DNA from: Candidatus Cloacimonadota bacterium
Lineage (GTDB): Bacteria; Cloacimonadota; Cloacimonadia; Cloacimonadales; TCS61
DNA length: 64,000 nt
Assembly (NCBI GenBank): GCA_021734835.1
Contig: JAIPIH010000005.1
Location: 1 to 64,000, forward strand
Direction: 5' to 3'
Shown here in pieces: positions 44,068-53,519 of this stretch. Positions within the stretch are counted from its first letter, which is position 1; every line of letters begins with the position of its first letter. The notes under the pieces were generated by a model, which made no database searches, was not told the DNA's origin, and saw only the letters and a list, made by a program, of their open reading frames with translations. The position numbers and the translations under genes were made by a program.

Positions 44068-44616
44068 ATGAAAGTAGAAACAACTTTAAAAAACAATTTC
44101 GATTTCTCTAATTTGAGGCTGATCCACCTTGCTTTTTTCACAGCTCTTGCTATCGCTTTATATGTTGTTGAAAGTTTCATTCCCAGACCATTCCCATTTA
44201 TTAAACTTGGGCTTGCAAACTTGGTTGTTCTTTTACTTTTAGTTAATGACTATCGCAGATTTGCCTTGATTGTTATCCTTGGTAAAACAGTTATTGGCGG
44301 TTTTTTTTCTGGATTGCTCTTCAGTCCGACCACCCTTCTTTCACTAGGAGGAAGCTTAATCTCATTTTGTGTTATGGTATTTATTATTAAATCCAGAATT
44401 CCATTCAGTATCATTGGAATAAGTGTGTTAGGAGCTGTATCACATAACATCACTCAAATAGTTATTGTACGCTTTGTATTAATCAAAGAAAATACAATAT
44501 TTTGTTTGACGCCGCTGCTAATCATATTGGGAATAGTAACTGGTATTATAATAGGGTATCTGGCAAAAATATTCATGGGAAGGCTCAATGGAGAACATGA
44601 AAAAAGAAGTTCTTAA
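44068..44616 (+). CDS. Gx transporter / heptaprenyl diphosphate synthase component I-like membrane protein
   Basis: LIHLAFFTALAIALYVVESFIPRPFPFIKLGLANLVVLLLL; TVIGGFFSGLLFSPTTLLSLGGSLIS. Confidence 0.83.
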   Translation: MKVETTLKNNFDFSNLRLIHLAFFTALAIALYVVESFIPRPFPFIKLGLANLVVLLLLVNDYRRFALIVILGKTVIGGFFSGLLFSPTTLLSLGGSLISFCVMVFIIKSRIPFSIIGISVLGAVSHNITQIVIVRFVLIKENTIFCLTPLLIILGIVTGIIIGYLAKIFMGRLNGEHEKRSS

Positions 44617-46987
44617 ATATTTATTTATCATCATCGCAATTGTTGTATTTTTTTCTGGTATTGGCTTTGGGCTTTTCTATTATTTCAGCAGGGAACTCCC
44701 GCCGCTTTCGGAATTACAAAGTTATGAAATGAAAGTAGGATCAGAAATTTATGACCGTAACGATAATTTAATTCATATTTTCTACATTGAAAAGAGACAG
44801 TTAACGCAATTAAGTGAATTACCCGAATATCTTACTCAAGGTATAATTGCCGTTGAAGATAAAAATTTTTACAACCATTGGGGTATGGATCAGTTAGGCT
44901 TGATCCGAGCTATTATAATCGATATTAGTAAAGGAGATTTTTCCCAAGGAGCAAGTACTATTACGCAGCAGCTTGCCCGCAATATGTTCCTTTCACTTGA
45001 TAAACAAATACCGCGCAAGATCAAAGAATTGATCCTTGCAATAAGAATTGAGAGCAACTTTTCAAAAGATGAGATTCTGGAAATGTATCTTAATAAATCT
45101 CCCTTTGGACCGGGATTATACGGTATTGAAGTTGGAGCAAAAAAATATTTTGGAATTGAAGCTAAAGACCTCTCTATCCCGCAAGCTGCACTTTTGATCG
45201 GAATGCCTCAACTCCCCAGTGCTTATTATCCAATCCGCTTTCCAGAAAGAGCATTAAAAAGAAGAAATATTGTCCTGAGACGTATGTTGGAAGAAAATGT
45301 GATCACGAAAGAACAATTTGTTTCTGCTCTGGAAACTGAACTGGAACTTTTTGAACCAACCGGAAATTTTGGAGCGAAAGATTACTTTATAGAATTCATT
45401 CGGAGAAGACTGGAAAATGAGTTCGGAACAACTCAGTTATTTACAGGTGGGATGAAGATTTATACTACTCTGGATATGGATTTGCAGGAGTATGCAGATT
45501 CAGTACTGAACATGAATTTAAGGAAATTTGAAAATAAAAATAACTATGAATTCAAATACGATGATTTCCCAGCAGATACAATAAATATAGTAACACCTTA
45601 TGTTCAGGGCGCTGTATTCTCAGTAGAACCTGAAACTGGATATGTGAGAGTTATGATAGGAGGTAGAAATTTCAATCATAGTAAATTGAACCGAGTAATG
45701 CAATCTATCAGGCAACCGGGATCATCTTTCAAACCAATACTTTACAGTACAGCTTTGGTTAATGGTTATACAGCAGCTACGATAATAAAAGATGAGCCAT
45801 TCTCATTTATACAGAATGATACTTTATTTTGGTCTCCGAAAAATTACTCTAATAAAAATTTTGGTTATACAAGATTGCGGACAGGATTAAAGAGATCGAG
45901 AAATGTATATGCAGCAAAAACTATTTATGATGTCGATCCCAGAAAAGTTGTAGAATATGCAGAACGATTTGGAATCACTACTCCAATTTATCCCTACTAC
46001 ACTCTGGCTGTTGGCAGTATGGAAGTTAAACCATTTGAATTGATAACTGCCTATACAACCTTTCCAAATGGGGGAGAGCGCGTTAAACCGATATATATCA
46101 GAAGAGTTGAAGATAAGCATGGGAAGATCCTGAAATCTAATGAACCAGAAAAAATTAGAGTGATAAATGAGCAGGTTGCTTACGTTATGGCAGATCTGAT
46201 GCAATCAGTTTGTGAAACAGGAACCGGTGTAGGAATACGCTGGCAATCGGGATATCAAACCTTGGGATCTATCAGCTACAAATGGAATGCAGCCGGTAAA
46301 ACAGGGACAACCGATGATTTCCGAGATGCCTGGTTTATAGGTTATAATAAAAAACTTGTTACTGGAATCTGGGTAGGATTTGACGACAACTCCACCTTGG
46401 GAAAAGGTCAATCCGGAGCAACCGCTGCACTTCCTTCCTGGCCTTATATCATGAAAAAAGCTGTTTATCTGGATTCACCGGTGAATAGCAAAGGATATCC
46501 AATTGTGAATGGTAAGGAATTGCAGTTCACAAAACCTGCTGATATTGTTACAGTAGAAATTTCAAAAGAAACAGGATTGCTCCCAAAAAGTGATTATGAA
46601 GAGACTATGCAGGAAATATTTATTACTGGGACTGAGCCTACTCCACTTAGTGATAGTTTGAACTACAATTTTTATCCGACTTTTTACCGTGAACACGATA
46701 AGGATTCACTGGTAGTAGATCTGGGCGGCCCTGCTTATGTTTGGCCAGATTCTATCATTTTAGAACCAACTTATCCTGATACGACCAGACCAGATCATAT
46801 GGTTATGGCGCCGCGTCATGAACCTGATCCGATAGACATGAGAGGTGCTTTGATAATTCAAAACAAGAAAATTGTTAACAGACCAGATAGCCTTTTATGG
46901 AAAGGACCTATATGGCTCAAAAATCAACCTGATTCCCTCGATGCGATAGATAAGCTAATGGACTCTTTGATCAAGGATAGAAGGTGA
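44588..46987 (+). CDS. Penicillin-binding protein 1A family (glycosyltransferase/transpeptidase)
   Basis: AVEDKNFYNHWGMDQLGLIRAI, GASTITQQLARNMFLS, RQPGSSFKPILYSTAL (SxxK), AAGKTGTTDDFRDAWFIGY (KTG). Confidence 0.96.
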   Translation: MENMKKEVLKYLFIIIAIVVFFSGIGFGLFYYFSRELPPLSELQSYEMKVGSEIYDRNDNLIHIFYIEKRQLTQLSELPEYLTQGIIAVEDKNFYNHWGMDQLGLIRAIIIDISKGDFSQGASTITQQLARNMFLSLDKQIPRKIKELILAIRIESNFSKDEILEMYLNKSPFGPGLYGIEVGAKKYFGIEAKDLSIPQAALLIGMPQLPSAYYPIRFPERALKRRNIVLRRMLEENVITKEQFVSALETELELFEPTGNFGAKDYFIEFIRRRLENEFGTTQLFTGGMKIYTTLDMDLQEYADSVLNMNLRKFENKNNYEFKYDDFPADTINIVTPYVQGAVFSVEPETGYVRVMIGGRNFNHSKLNRVMQSIRQPGSSFKPILYSTALVNGYTAATIIKDEPFSFIQNDTLFWSPKNYSNKNFGYTRLRTGLKRSRNVYAAKTIYDVDPRKVVEYAERFGITTPIYPYYTLAVGSMEVKPFELITAYTTFPNGGERVKPIYIRRVEDKHGKILKSNEPEKIRVINEQVAYVMADLMQSVCETGTGVGIRWQSGYQTLGSISYKWNAAGKTGTTDDFRDAWFIGYNKKLVTGIWVGFDDNSTLGKGQSGATAALPSWPYIMKKAVYLDSPVNSKGYPIVNGKELQFTKPADIVTVEISKETGLLPKSDYEETMQEIFITGTEPTPLSDSLNYNFYPTFYREHDKDSLVVDLGGPAYVWPDSIILEPTYPDTTRPDHMVMAPRHEPDPIDMRGALIIQNKKIVNRPDSLLWKGPIWLKNQPDSLDAIDKLMDSLIKDRR

Positions 46988-48096
46988 TTATTCAGCTTTT
47001 ATCCATTTTAACCGTTATTTCTCTGATCATTTACCTGTATTATATGATTTTGTTTTACTTAGGATTAAAAAACAGAAAGACAGAATTTAATCATTCCAAA
47101 CCTTACGTTTCAGTGATCATAGCAGCAAGGAATGAAGCGAAAAATATCAGTTACCTGTTGACATCATTAGCAAATCAAACTTACCCAGCTGAAAAATATG
47201 AAGTGATCATTGCCGATGACAATTCACAAGATGAAACTCAAACTATTGTACAACAATACTGCGATAAATGGAAGAATTTTAAGTTAGTGAATGTAATTGG
47301 AAGAGATAAAGTTATCTCTCCTAAAAAAAATGCGTTATCTCAGGCAATTGAAAAAGCTAAAGGCGATATTGTCCTTTCTACTGATGCTGATTGTCTGGTT
47401 GGTAAATATTGGATAGAATCGATGATCGCCAGTTTTGATGAAAATGATATGATGATAGGATTTTCCAGAACTAAACTGAAAGACTGGAAAAAAACAAATT
47501 TGACCAAGAAGTTCGAGCACTTTGATTTCCTTGCCATGTTCTTTGCTGCGGCAGGCGCTATAACTTCTGGGAAATATTTTTCCTGCTCAGGTCAAAACAT
47601 AGCCTACCGTAAACAATCCTTCCAAAAAGTGGGAGGCTTTGAAAAAATAAAGCATCTCATCTCAGGTGATGATGTTAACTTGATGCAGTTATTTAGAAAA
47701 ATGAATATGAAGGTCATGTTTGCTTTTACTAATCATAGTTACGTTTACACTCAGCCTGTAAAGGATCTTTACACCTTACTGAGTCAACGCAGCAGATGGT
47801 CATCAAACAGCAAGTGGCAAATTATTTTGAATCCGGAGTTCTTTCTCTATCTTTTGAGTGTGTTTTTTATCACATTTTTACCTTTTATCCTGCTGTTTGT
47901 ATTTTGGCAGTTGGCTCTAGGGGTTCTGTTATTAAAGATCAGTTCTGAATTGCTCTTTTTAAGATATGGGTTGGATGTTTTTAGCGAAGATAAAAATAAG
48001 TTGATGTTTTATCCTACCTGGTTTATTTTGCAACCATTATACATTGTCACTGTTGCAATTATGGGTGGATTGAATATTTTCACTTGGAAGAAGTAA
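46984..48096 (+). CDS. Family 2 glycosyltransferase, membrane
   Basis: VSVIIAARNEAKNISYLLTSLANQTYP, STDADCLVGKYWIESM, QRSRWSSN; C-terminal TMs. Confidence 0.9.
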   Translation: MIIQLLSILTVISLIIYLYYMILFYLGLKNRKTEFNHSKPYVSVIIAARNEAKNISYLLTSLANQTYPAEKYEVIIADDNSQDETQTIVQQYCDKWKNFKLVNVIGRDKVISPKKNALSQAIEKAKGDIVLSTDADCLVGKYWIESMIASFDENDMMIGFSRTKLKDWKKTNLTKKFEHFDFLAMFFAAAGAITSGKYFSCSGQNIAYRKQSFQKVGGFEKIKHLISGDDVNLMQLFRKMNMKVMFAFTNHSYVYTQPVKDLYTLLSQRSRWSSNSKWQIILNPEFFLYLLSVFFITFLPFILLFVFWQLALGVLLLKISSELLFLRYGLDVFSEDKNKLMFYPTWFILQPLYIVTVAIMGGLNIFTWKK

Positions 48097-48109
48097 TATG
48101 GAGGTTATA

Positions 48110-49567
48110 ATGAAGCTTTTAAAAAAAATTATTGTTATGGTTGTTTTTGCATCAGTATTATCAATTGTTAATGCTCAAGACGACTATGAGAGTTGGAAAT
48201 TACAGCAAAATTCCAGTATGAAAAAATACATAAATGAAGAAGATAAGGCATTTGCAGATTTTCTCAAAAAAAACTGGGAAGAATTTGAAACATTCAAAGC
48301 TGAAGTTTATGATCCGACTCCAAAACCTGTTGAGATCCCGGTACTTGAGCCAAAAAAGATTGAGCAGATTAAAGTTACAGATAAGATCAAAGAAATAAAA
48401 ATTCCTCCTAAAATGCAGATCGAAGAAAAAGAACAGGACGATTGCCTTGTAAATGTTGAAATGACAGCAGATCCTAGAATTCAAATAAATTATCTTGGCT
48501 TACCCTTGGAGATGAACTACACTCCTCAAATGGATATACAACTTAAAAGTCCTATGAATGAAGAAGGCATTTCTGATTTCTGGTATTTTATCAGCAATAA
48601 GGATTATGCCACATTACTAACTCAAACAAAAGATTACAGAGAACAATTGAAATTAAATGATTGGGGATATTGTCTGCTGCTTAACGAAATATCAAAGGAA
48701 GTATCCGGCGGATCTCAAAATCTTTCTAGACTCATTTTATGGTTTTTACTATCTAAATCCGGTTATGAAGCAAAGATTGGATTTGCAGAGGATAATGTAT
48801 ATCTTCTACTTCCATGTAAAAATAAAATTTATGGTGTATCCTATGTGATCATAGATAACAAAAGATTTTACACTCTTTCCTTCGACAAAAAAGAACAGCT
48901 GAATATTACTATTAATACTTATGAGGGGAAATATCCCAAGGCAGATGATCTGATTGATTTGAATGTTAGCAATGCTCCAAAAATTAAAAGTGCACTGATT
49001 GAAAAAGAACTGAAATTCAAATATAATGATCAGGAATACTCCATTCCAGTAACCTATAATCAGGCTAGTGCAGAATATTTCAAAAATTATCCTCAGACAG
49101 ATCTGGAAGTATACTTTAAAGCACCTCTTTCGGAAGAAGCTACTTATTCTCTCACTATCGGATTGAAACCTATCTTGGAAGGAAGATCGGAAATAGATGC
49201 CGCAAATGTGCTTCTACGCTTCGTTCAAACTGCCTTCCAATATAAAACAGACGGAGAACAATTCGGCAGCGAAAAGAGCTTATTCTCAGATGAAACACTC
49301 TTTTATCCTTATTCCGATTGCGAAGACAGATCAATTATTTATTCCTTTTTAGTTAAGAGCATTTTGGATCTGCAGGTTATCGGTTTGGATTATCCTGGCC
49401 ACGTTTCTACCGCAGTTTGGTTTAACACTGAACCACAGGGAGATAAAATAGAATATAACTCTAGAAACTTTGTTGTATGTGATCCTACCTATATTAATGC
49501 GAATATTGGTATGACGATGCCACAATTCAAAGATGTAAAACCTAAGATAATTGAACTGCAAAAATAG
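48110..49567 (+). CDS. Exported transglutaminase-like protein
   Basis: Signal peptide MKLLKKIIVMVVFASVLSIVNA; PYSDCEDRSIIYSFLV, DYPGHVSTAVWF, VVCDPTYINANIG (Cys-His-Asp spacing); ATG 48110 follows ggagg. Confidence 0.68.
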   Translation: MKLLKKIIVMVVFASVLSIVNAQDDYESWKLQQNSSMKKYINEEDKAFADFLKKNWEEFETFKAEVYDPTPKPVEIPVLEPKKIEQIKVTDKIKEIKIPPKMQIEEKEQDDCLVNVEMTADPRIQINYLGLPLEMNYTPQMDIQLKSPMNEEGISDFWYFISNKDYATLLTQTKDYREQLKLNDWGYCLLLNEISKEVSGGSQNLSRLILWFLLSKSGYEAKIGFAEDNVYLLLPCKNKIYGVSYVIIDNKRFYTLSFDKKEQLNITINTYEGKYPKADDLIDLNVSNAPKIKSALIEKELKFKYNDQEYSIPVTYNQASAEYFKNYPQTDLEVYFKAPLSEEATYSLTIGLKPILEGRSEIDAANVLLRFVQTAFQYKTDGEQFGSEKSLFSDETLFYPYSDCEDRSIIYSFLVKSILDLQVIGLDYPGHVSTAVWFNTEPQGDKIEYNSRNFVVCDPTYINANIGMTMPQFKDVKPKIIELQK

Positions 49568-49578
49568 CGGGAGTTAAG

Positions 49579-50781
49579 ATGAAATGTGTACTCTTTGACG
49601 ATGCTAAATGGTCTAATTTCTTCCCGATAACACTAACACGTTCCATAGGAGATCTGCGGGTAGGAATTTTAAAACTAAGACAACGAATATCCGCTTATCT
49701 AGATATGATTATATCAAATGTAATTGTATCTTCACAATTGGAGGCTATTTACAAAGAAAGACATAAAGATTGGCAAGTGAATGAGTTAGAAGCTGTAGAT
49801 ACGATCTTTGTTAATAGCCGCCTTAAAATAGATGAAAAAGTAAAAAAACAGATCCTGGCTTTACAGAAAGGTGAATGTTTGATAAAGGATAATGTGATCC
49901 TAGCTGCTAGATTACAGCCTAAAAAAGGAAAATATCAAGCAGAAAGTGTAGAGAAAATTTTTTCTGATCTTACAAAGATCGAACCTTCCGAAATCGGCTA
50001 TTGGAAATATTTATGGGATCTGATCCAAGCTAATTCTCATTATATCAATCGGGATTTCAACTATTTCTTTTACGAGAAAGATAACTATTTTGAAACCGAA
50101 TTGGGGACAACTGTAATAAATCCTTATAATGTGTGGATTGGGGAAGGAACTGTCATTAAACCCGGTGTAGTTATCGATGCTGCGGATGGGCCGGTAGTTT
50201 TGGATGAAAATGTTACGATTCTCTCGAATTCAGTTATCATTGGACCGGTTTACATTGGGAAAGGTTCGACAATCAAGTCAGGAGCGAAGATATATGCCGG
50301 CACATCTATTGGACCAGTCTGCAAGATAGGCGGTGAAATTGAAGAAACAATATTCCAGGGATATTCTAATAAACAGCATGATGGTTTTCTGGGTCATAGT
50401 TACCTGGGAGAATGGATAAATATCGGTGCTGGAACAAATAACAGTGATCTGAAGAATAACTATCAAACGGTTGCAGCTTATTTTTATCCTGAAAATAAAA
50501 AGATTGATACAAAAGGGAATTTTCTGGGAACCATTATTGGTGATCATTCGAAAACAGGTATCAATGCAACTATTAATACTGGAACGGTTATCGGGGTTGG
50601 ATGCAGCTTATTCGGTTCTGAACTGATAAGAGATCATAAACCTAGTTTTAGTTTTGGTACAGGTTCTAAAACGGTAAAATATACTGTAACTGAATTCCTG
50701 GAAACTGCCGCACTGGTAAAAAAACGTAGAGGTTTAGACCTTTCCGGTTCTGAGAAAGAGCTTTACAGCCAGATAGACTAA
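49579..50781 (+). CDS. GlmU-like sugar nucleotidyltransferase with left-handed beta-helix
   Basis: MKCVLFDDAKWSNFFPITLTRSIGDLRVG; hexapeptide repeats NVTILSNSVIIGPVYIGKGSTIKSGAKIYAGTSIGPVCKIGGEIE. Confidence 0.84.
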   Translation: MKCVLFDDAKWSNFFPITLTRSIGDLRVGILKLRQRISAYLDMIISNVIVSSQLEAIYKERHKDWQVNELEAVDTIFVNSRLKIDEKVKKQILALQKGECLIKDNVILAARLQPKKGKYQAESVEKIFSDLTKIEPSEIGYWKYLWDLIQANSHYINRDFNYFFYEKDNYFETELGTTVINPYNVWIGEGTVIKPGVVIDAADGPVVLDENVTILSNSVIIGPVYIGKGSTIKSGAKIYAGTSIGPVCKIGGEIEETIFQGYSNKQHDGFLGHSYLGEWINIGAGTNNSDLKNNYQTVAAYFYPENKKIDTKGNFLGTIIGDHSKTGINATINTGTVIGVGCSLFGSELIRDHKPSFSFGTGSKTVKYTVTEFLETAALVKKRRGLDLSGSEKELYSQID

Positions 50782-50823
50782 AAGGTTTTGTCCTGAAAGA
50801 TTAAATTTATCAATGGAGCTTAA

Positions 50824-51654
50824 ATGCAAGAATATATAAAAGTAGAATTCCGTACCGGTAGAAGCGGTTATTATTTTAATGAAAAAGAATATCCAATCGA
50901 ACCGGATATACAAGTGATCGTTAAAGCAGAGCGCGGAGAGGATATTGCCAAGGTTGTCAATTGTGCAATTGAAGCAGATCAAATTGACCAAAACCTTGAT
51001 GAAAAAAGCATTACATCGATTAAACGTATAGCTACCGATGCAGATATAAATCAACTTGAAATTGTTAATAAAAAGGAAAAAGAAACTGAAAAGAAATTTC
51101 TTGAATTACTAAAAAAACAGCCTTTTACAATGAAACTTCTGCAAGCAATCTACCAGCTGGATGGCAACAAATTGACATTCTTTTTTTCAGCAGATGGACG
51201 TATTGATTTTCGTGATTTTGTGAGAGAACTTGCTTCTGAATTTAAAACAAGGATCGAACTACATCAAACTTCCGGCCGTGAAGATGCGAGGAGATTAGGC
51301 GGATTAGGTATGTGCGGGAAAACTTATTGTTGCGTTAGTTTCTTAACTAAATTTAACCAAGTCACTATTCAAATGGCAAAAGATCAAAATCTTCTTAGTA
51401 ATTTATCTAAGATCTCAGGTCCCTGCGGGAGACTACTTTGCTGTCTGCATTATGAAGAAGATTTCTATTTAAAAAAATCAGAGGATTTTCCTGAACTTGG
51501 TCAGGTTGTGCGGTTTAAAGACCAAAAAATGTATGTGGAAAAGAACGATTTTTATAATAATCGTATAAATCTGATAGCAGAAGATCACGATCGCTATATT
51601 GTTACTTTGGAAGAATTTAGAAAGATTGTACAAGATGACAAAAAAAATTCTTGA
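50824..51654 (+). CDS. PSP1 domain / RicT-like protein
   Basis: FFFSADGRIDFRDFVRELASEFKTRIELHQTSGREDARRLGGLGMCGKTYCCVSF...GPCGRLLCCLHYE. Confidence 0.9.
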   Translation: MQEYIKVEFRTGRSGYYFNEKEYPIEPDIQVIVKAERGEDIAKVVNCAIEADQIDQNLDEKSITSIKRIATDADINQLEIVNKKEKETEKKFLELLKKQPFTMKLLQAIYQLDGNKLTFFFSADGRIDFRDFVRELASEFKTRIELHQTSGREDARRLGGLGMCGKTYCCVSFLTKFNQVTIQMAKDQNLLSNLSKISGPCGRLLCCLHYEEDFYLKKSEDFPELGQVVRFKDQKMYVEKNDFYNNRINLIAEDHDRYIVTLEEFRKIVQDDKKNS

Positions 51655-52663
51655 GTTATTACCGACTGAGTTAACAAATTATTTAATCAGTATTGGTGAA
51701 AAAGAGTATAGAGCAAAACAAATTTTTAATTGGATATATAATAAGAGAAGTTCCGATTTCAATGAGATGACTTCGCTTTCGGAAAATTTACGGGAGAGAC
51801 TGAATTCAGATTTTTCTTTCAACCTCCCGATCATTGAACAAAAAAGTATTTCACAAGATGGCACAACTAAATATCTACTATCGCTGGCAGATGATGCTAA
51901 AATTGAAATGGTGCTGATCCCCAATGAAAAAAAGAACACCCTATGTATTTCTTCACAGGTCGGATGTTTCCGAAAATGTGAATTTTGTGCAACTGCAACT
52001 CTGGAATTCACCCGGAATTTAGAAACGTATGAGATAATAGCACAGGTTTTTTTAGCGATAAATGAACTCAAGGAAACGAAATTGACAAATCTTGTTTTTA
52101 TGGGAATGGGCGAACCTTTAGATAATTTTGACAATTTGGTGAAAGCAATAAATATTATGCAGCATGATCTATGTTTTAATTTTAGTCCCCGCAGAATTAC
52201 AGTTTCAACTTCCGGTGTAGTTCCCAAGATAACAGACTTAGCTGACACAGGTTTAAAGATAAAATTAGCCGTCTCATTAAACTCTGCTAATCAAACTAAA
52301 AGAGAAGAATTAATGCCGATAAGCAAAAAATATCCACTAACAGAACTAAAAAAAGCCTTGATAGATTTCAGGAAAAAAGCTAGCTATCGCATAACTTTGG
52401 AATATGTAATGATCAAGGATTTTAACATAGGCAAAGAAGATGCGAATGCTCTTATTAAATTCATGGGCGATATTTCATGTAAATTGAATTTGATAAAATG
52501 GAACGCTGTTAATGGTCTTAAGTATGAAGCACCTTCCGGAAATGAAGTAGAGAGATTTAGAAAACTAATGAATGTTCAAAAATCAGCTGTTACTTTCAGA
52601 AGAAGCAGAGGTGAGGATATTGAAGCAGCATGCGGACAGCTGGCTGCTAAGAATGTCCACTAA
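51635..52663 (+). CDS. rlmN: 23S rRNA (adenine2503-C2)-methyltransferase
   Basis: SSQVGCFRKCEFCATATLEFTRNLETYEI, LVFMGMGEPLDN, RRSRGEDIEAACGQL; ATG 51635 preferred. Confidence 0.96.
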   Translation: MTKKILELLPTELTNYLISIGEKEYRAKQIFNWIYNKRSSDFNEMTSLSENLRERLNSDFSFNLPIIEQKSISQDGTTKYLLSLADDAKIEMVLIPNEKKNTLCISSQVGCFRKCEFCATATLEFTRNLETYEIIAQVFLAINELKETKLTNLVFMGMGEPLDNFDNLVKAINIMQHDLCFNFSPRRITVSTSGVVPKITDLADTGLKIKLAVSLNSANQTKREELMPISKKYPLTELKKALIDFRKKASYRITLEYVMIKDFNIGKEDANALIKFMGDISCKLNLIKWNAVNGLKYEAPSGNEVERFRKLMNVQKSAVTFRRSRGEDIEAACGQLAAKNVH

Positions 52664-52677
52664 ACTAAGGAGCGAAT

Positions 52678-53508
52678 ATGAGGGATATTGATATTGATAA
52701 ACTTGCAAAAATGATAGATCATACTGAACTGAAATCAAGTTCCGGAGAGGGTAAGATCAAGGATCTCTGTGTGGAAGCTGATCAGTTTGGATTTATCACT
52801 GTTTGTGTTAATCCTGTTAATGTAAAATTTGCAGCAGGACAACTCAAGGATAGTGATGTATTGGTTTGCAGTGTGGTTGGATTTCCACTTGGGATGAACA
52901 CTACAGAAATAAAAGCTCTTGAAGCAAAAAAAGCGGTGGAAGAAGGTGCAGCGGAAATCGATATGGTAATAAATGTTGGAGCTATGCGTGATGGGAAACA
53001 CGATTATATAAAAGCAGATATTGAAGCAGTGGTAAAAGCTAGTGCTCCGGCTCATGTTAAAGTGATCTTAGAAACCTGTTATCTTACGGATGAAGAAATT
53101 ATCAAAGCTTGTGAACTTTCTGTTGAAGCAGGAGCTCACTTTGTGAAAACATCAACCGGCTTTGGTGCTTTTGGCGCTTTTGCACATCATGTAAAATTGA
53201 TGCGTGAAACGGTAGGTCCGGATATTGGTGTGAAGGCTTCGGGCGGTATCTCCAATATCAAAGATGCAATGAGAATGATAAACGCTGGAGCAACCAGACT
53301 TGGTACCAGTGCAGGAATTGTGATCCTCGAAGGTGCAAAGTTATTGAAATATGCTACAGATTCCTGGTTGGAACCGGAAATACCTTGTCATACCTGCCCG
53401 GCTCGAAGCGCTTCTATTGCAAAATTACCAAAAGCACTTTATCAATACTATACAAATAAGTGTATGAAATGTGAATACCGCGAAAAATATAATAAGTTCT
53501 ACGAATAG
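52678..53508 (+). CDS. deoC: Deoxyribose-phosphate aldolase with Cys-rich C-terminal extension
   Basis: LAKMIDHTELKSSSGEGKIKDLC, EIDMVINVGAMRDG, VKTSTGFGAFGAFAHHVKLM, GVKASGGISNIKDA; tail CHTCPA...CMKCEYR. Confidence 0.95.
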   Translation: MRDIDIDKLAKMIDHTELKSSSGEGKIKDLCVEADQFGFITVCVNPVNVKFAAGQLKDSDVLVCSVVGFPLGMNTTEIKALEAKKAVEEGAAEIDMVINVGAMRDGKHDYIKADIEAVVKASAPAHVKVILETCYLTDEEIIKACELSVEAGAHFVKTSTGFGAFGAFAHHVKLMRETVGPDIGVKASGGISNIKDAMRMINAGATRLGTSAGIVILEGAKLLKYATDSWLEPEIPCHTCPARSASIAKLPKALYQYYTNKCMKCEYREKYNKFYE

Positions 53509-53519
53509 GAGGTCACATT

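Noticed and set aside
51679-52248. 189-aa minus-strand ORF
   Set aside because: Fully antisense to rlmN, low-complexity translation without domain motifs; shadow ORF
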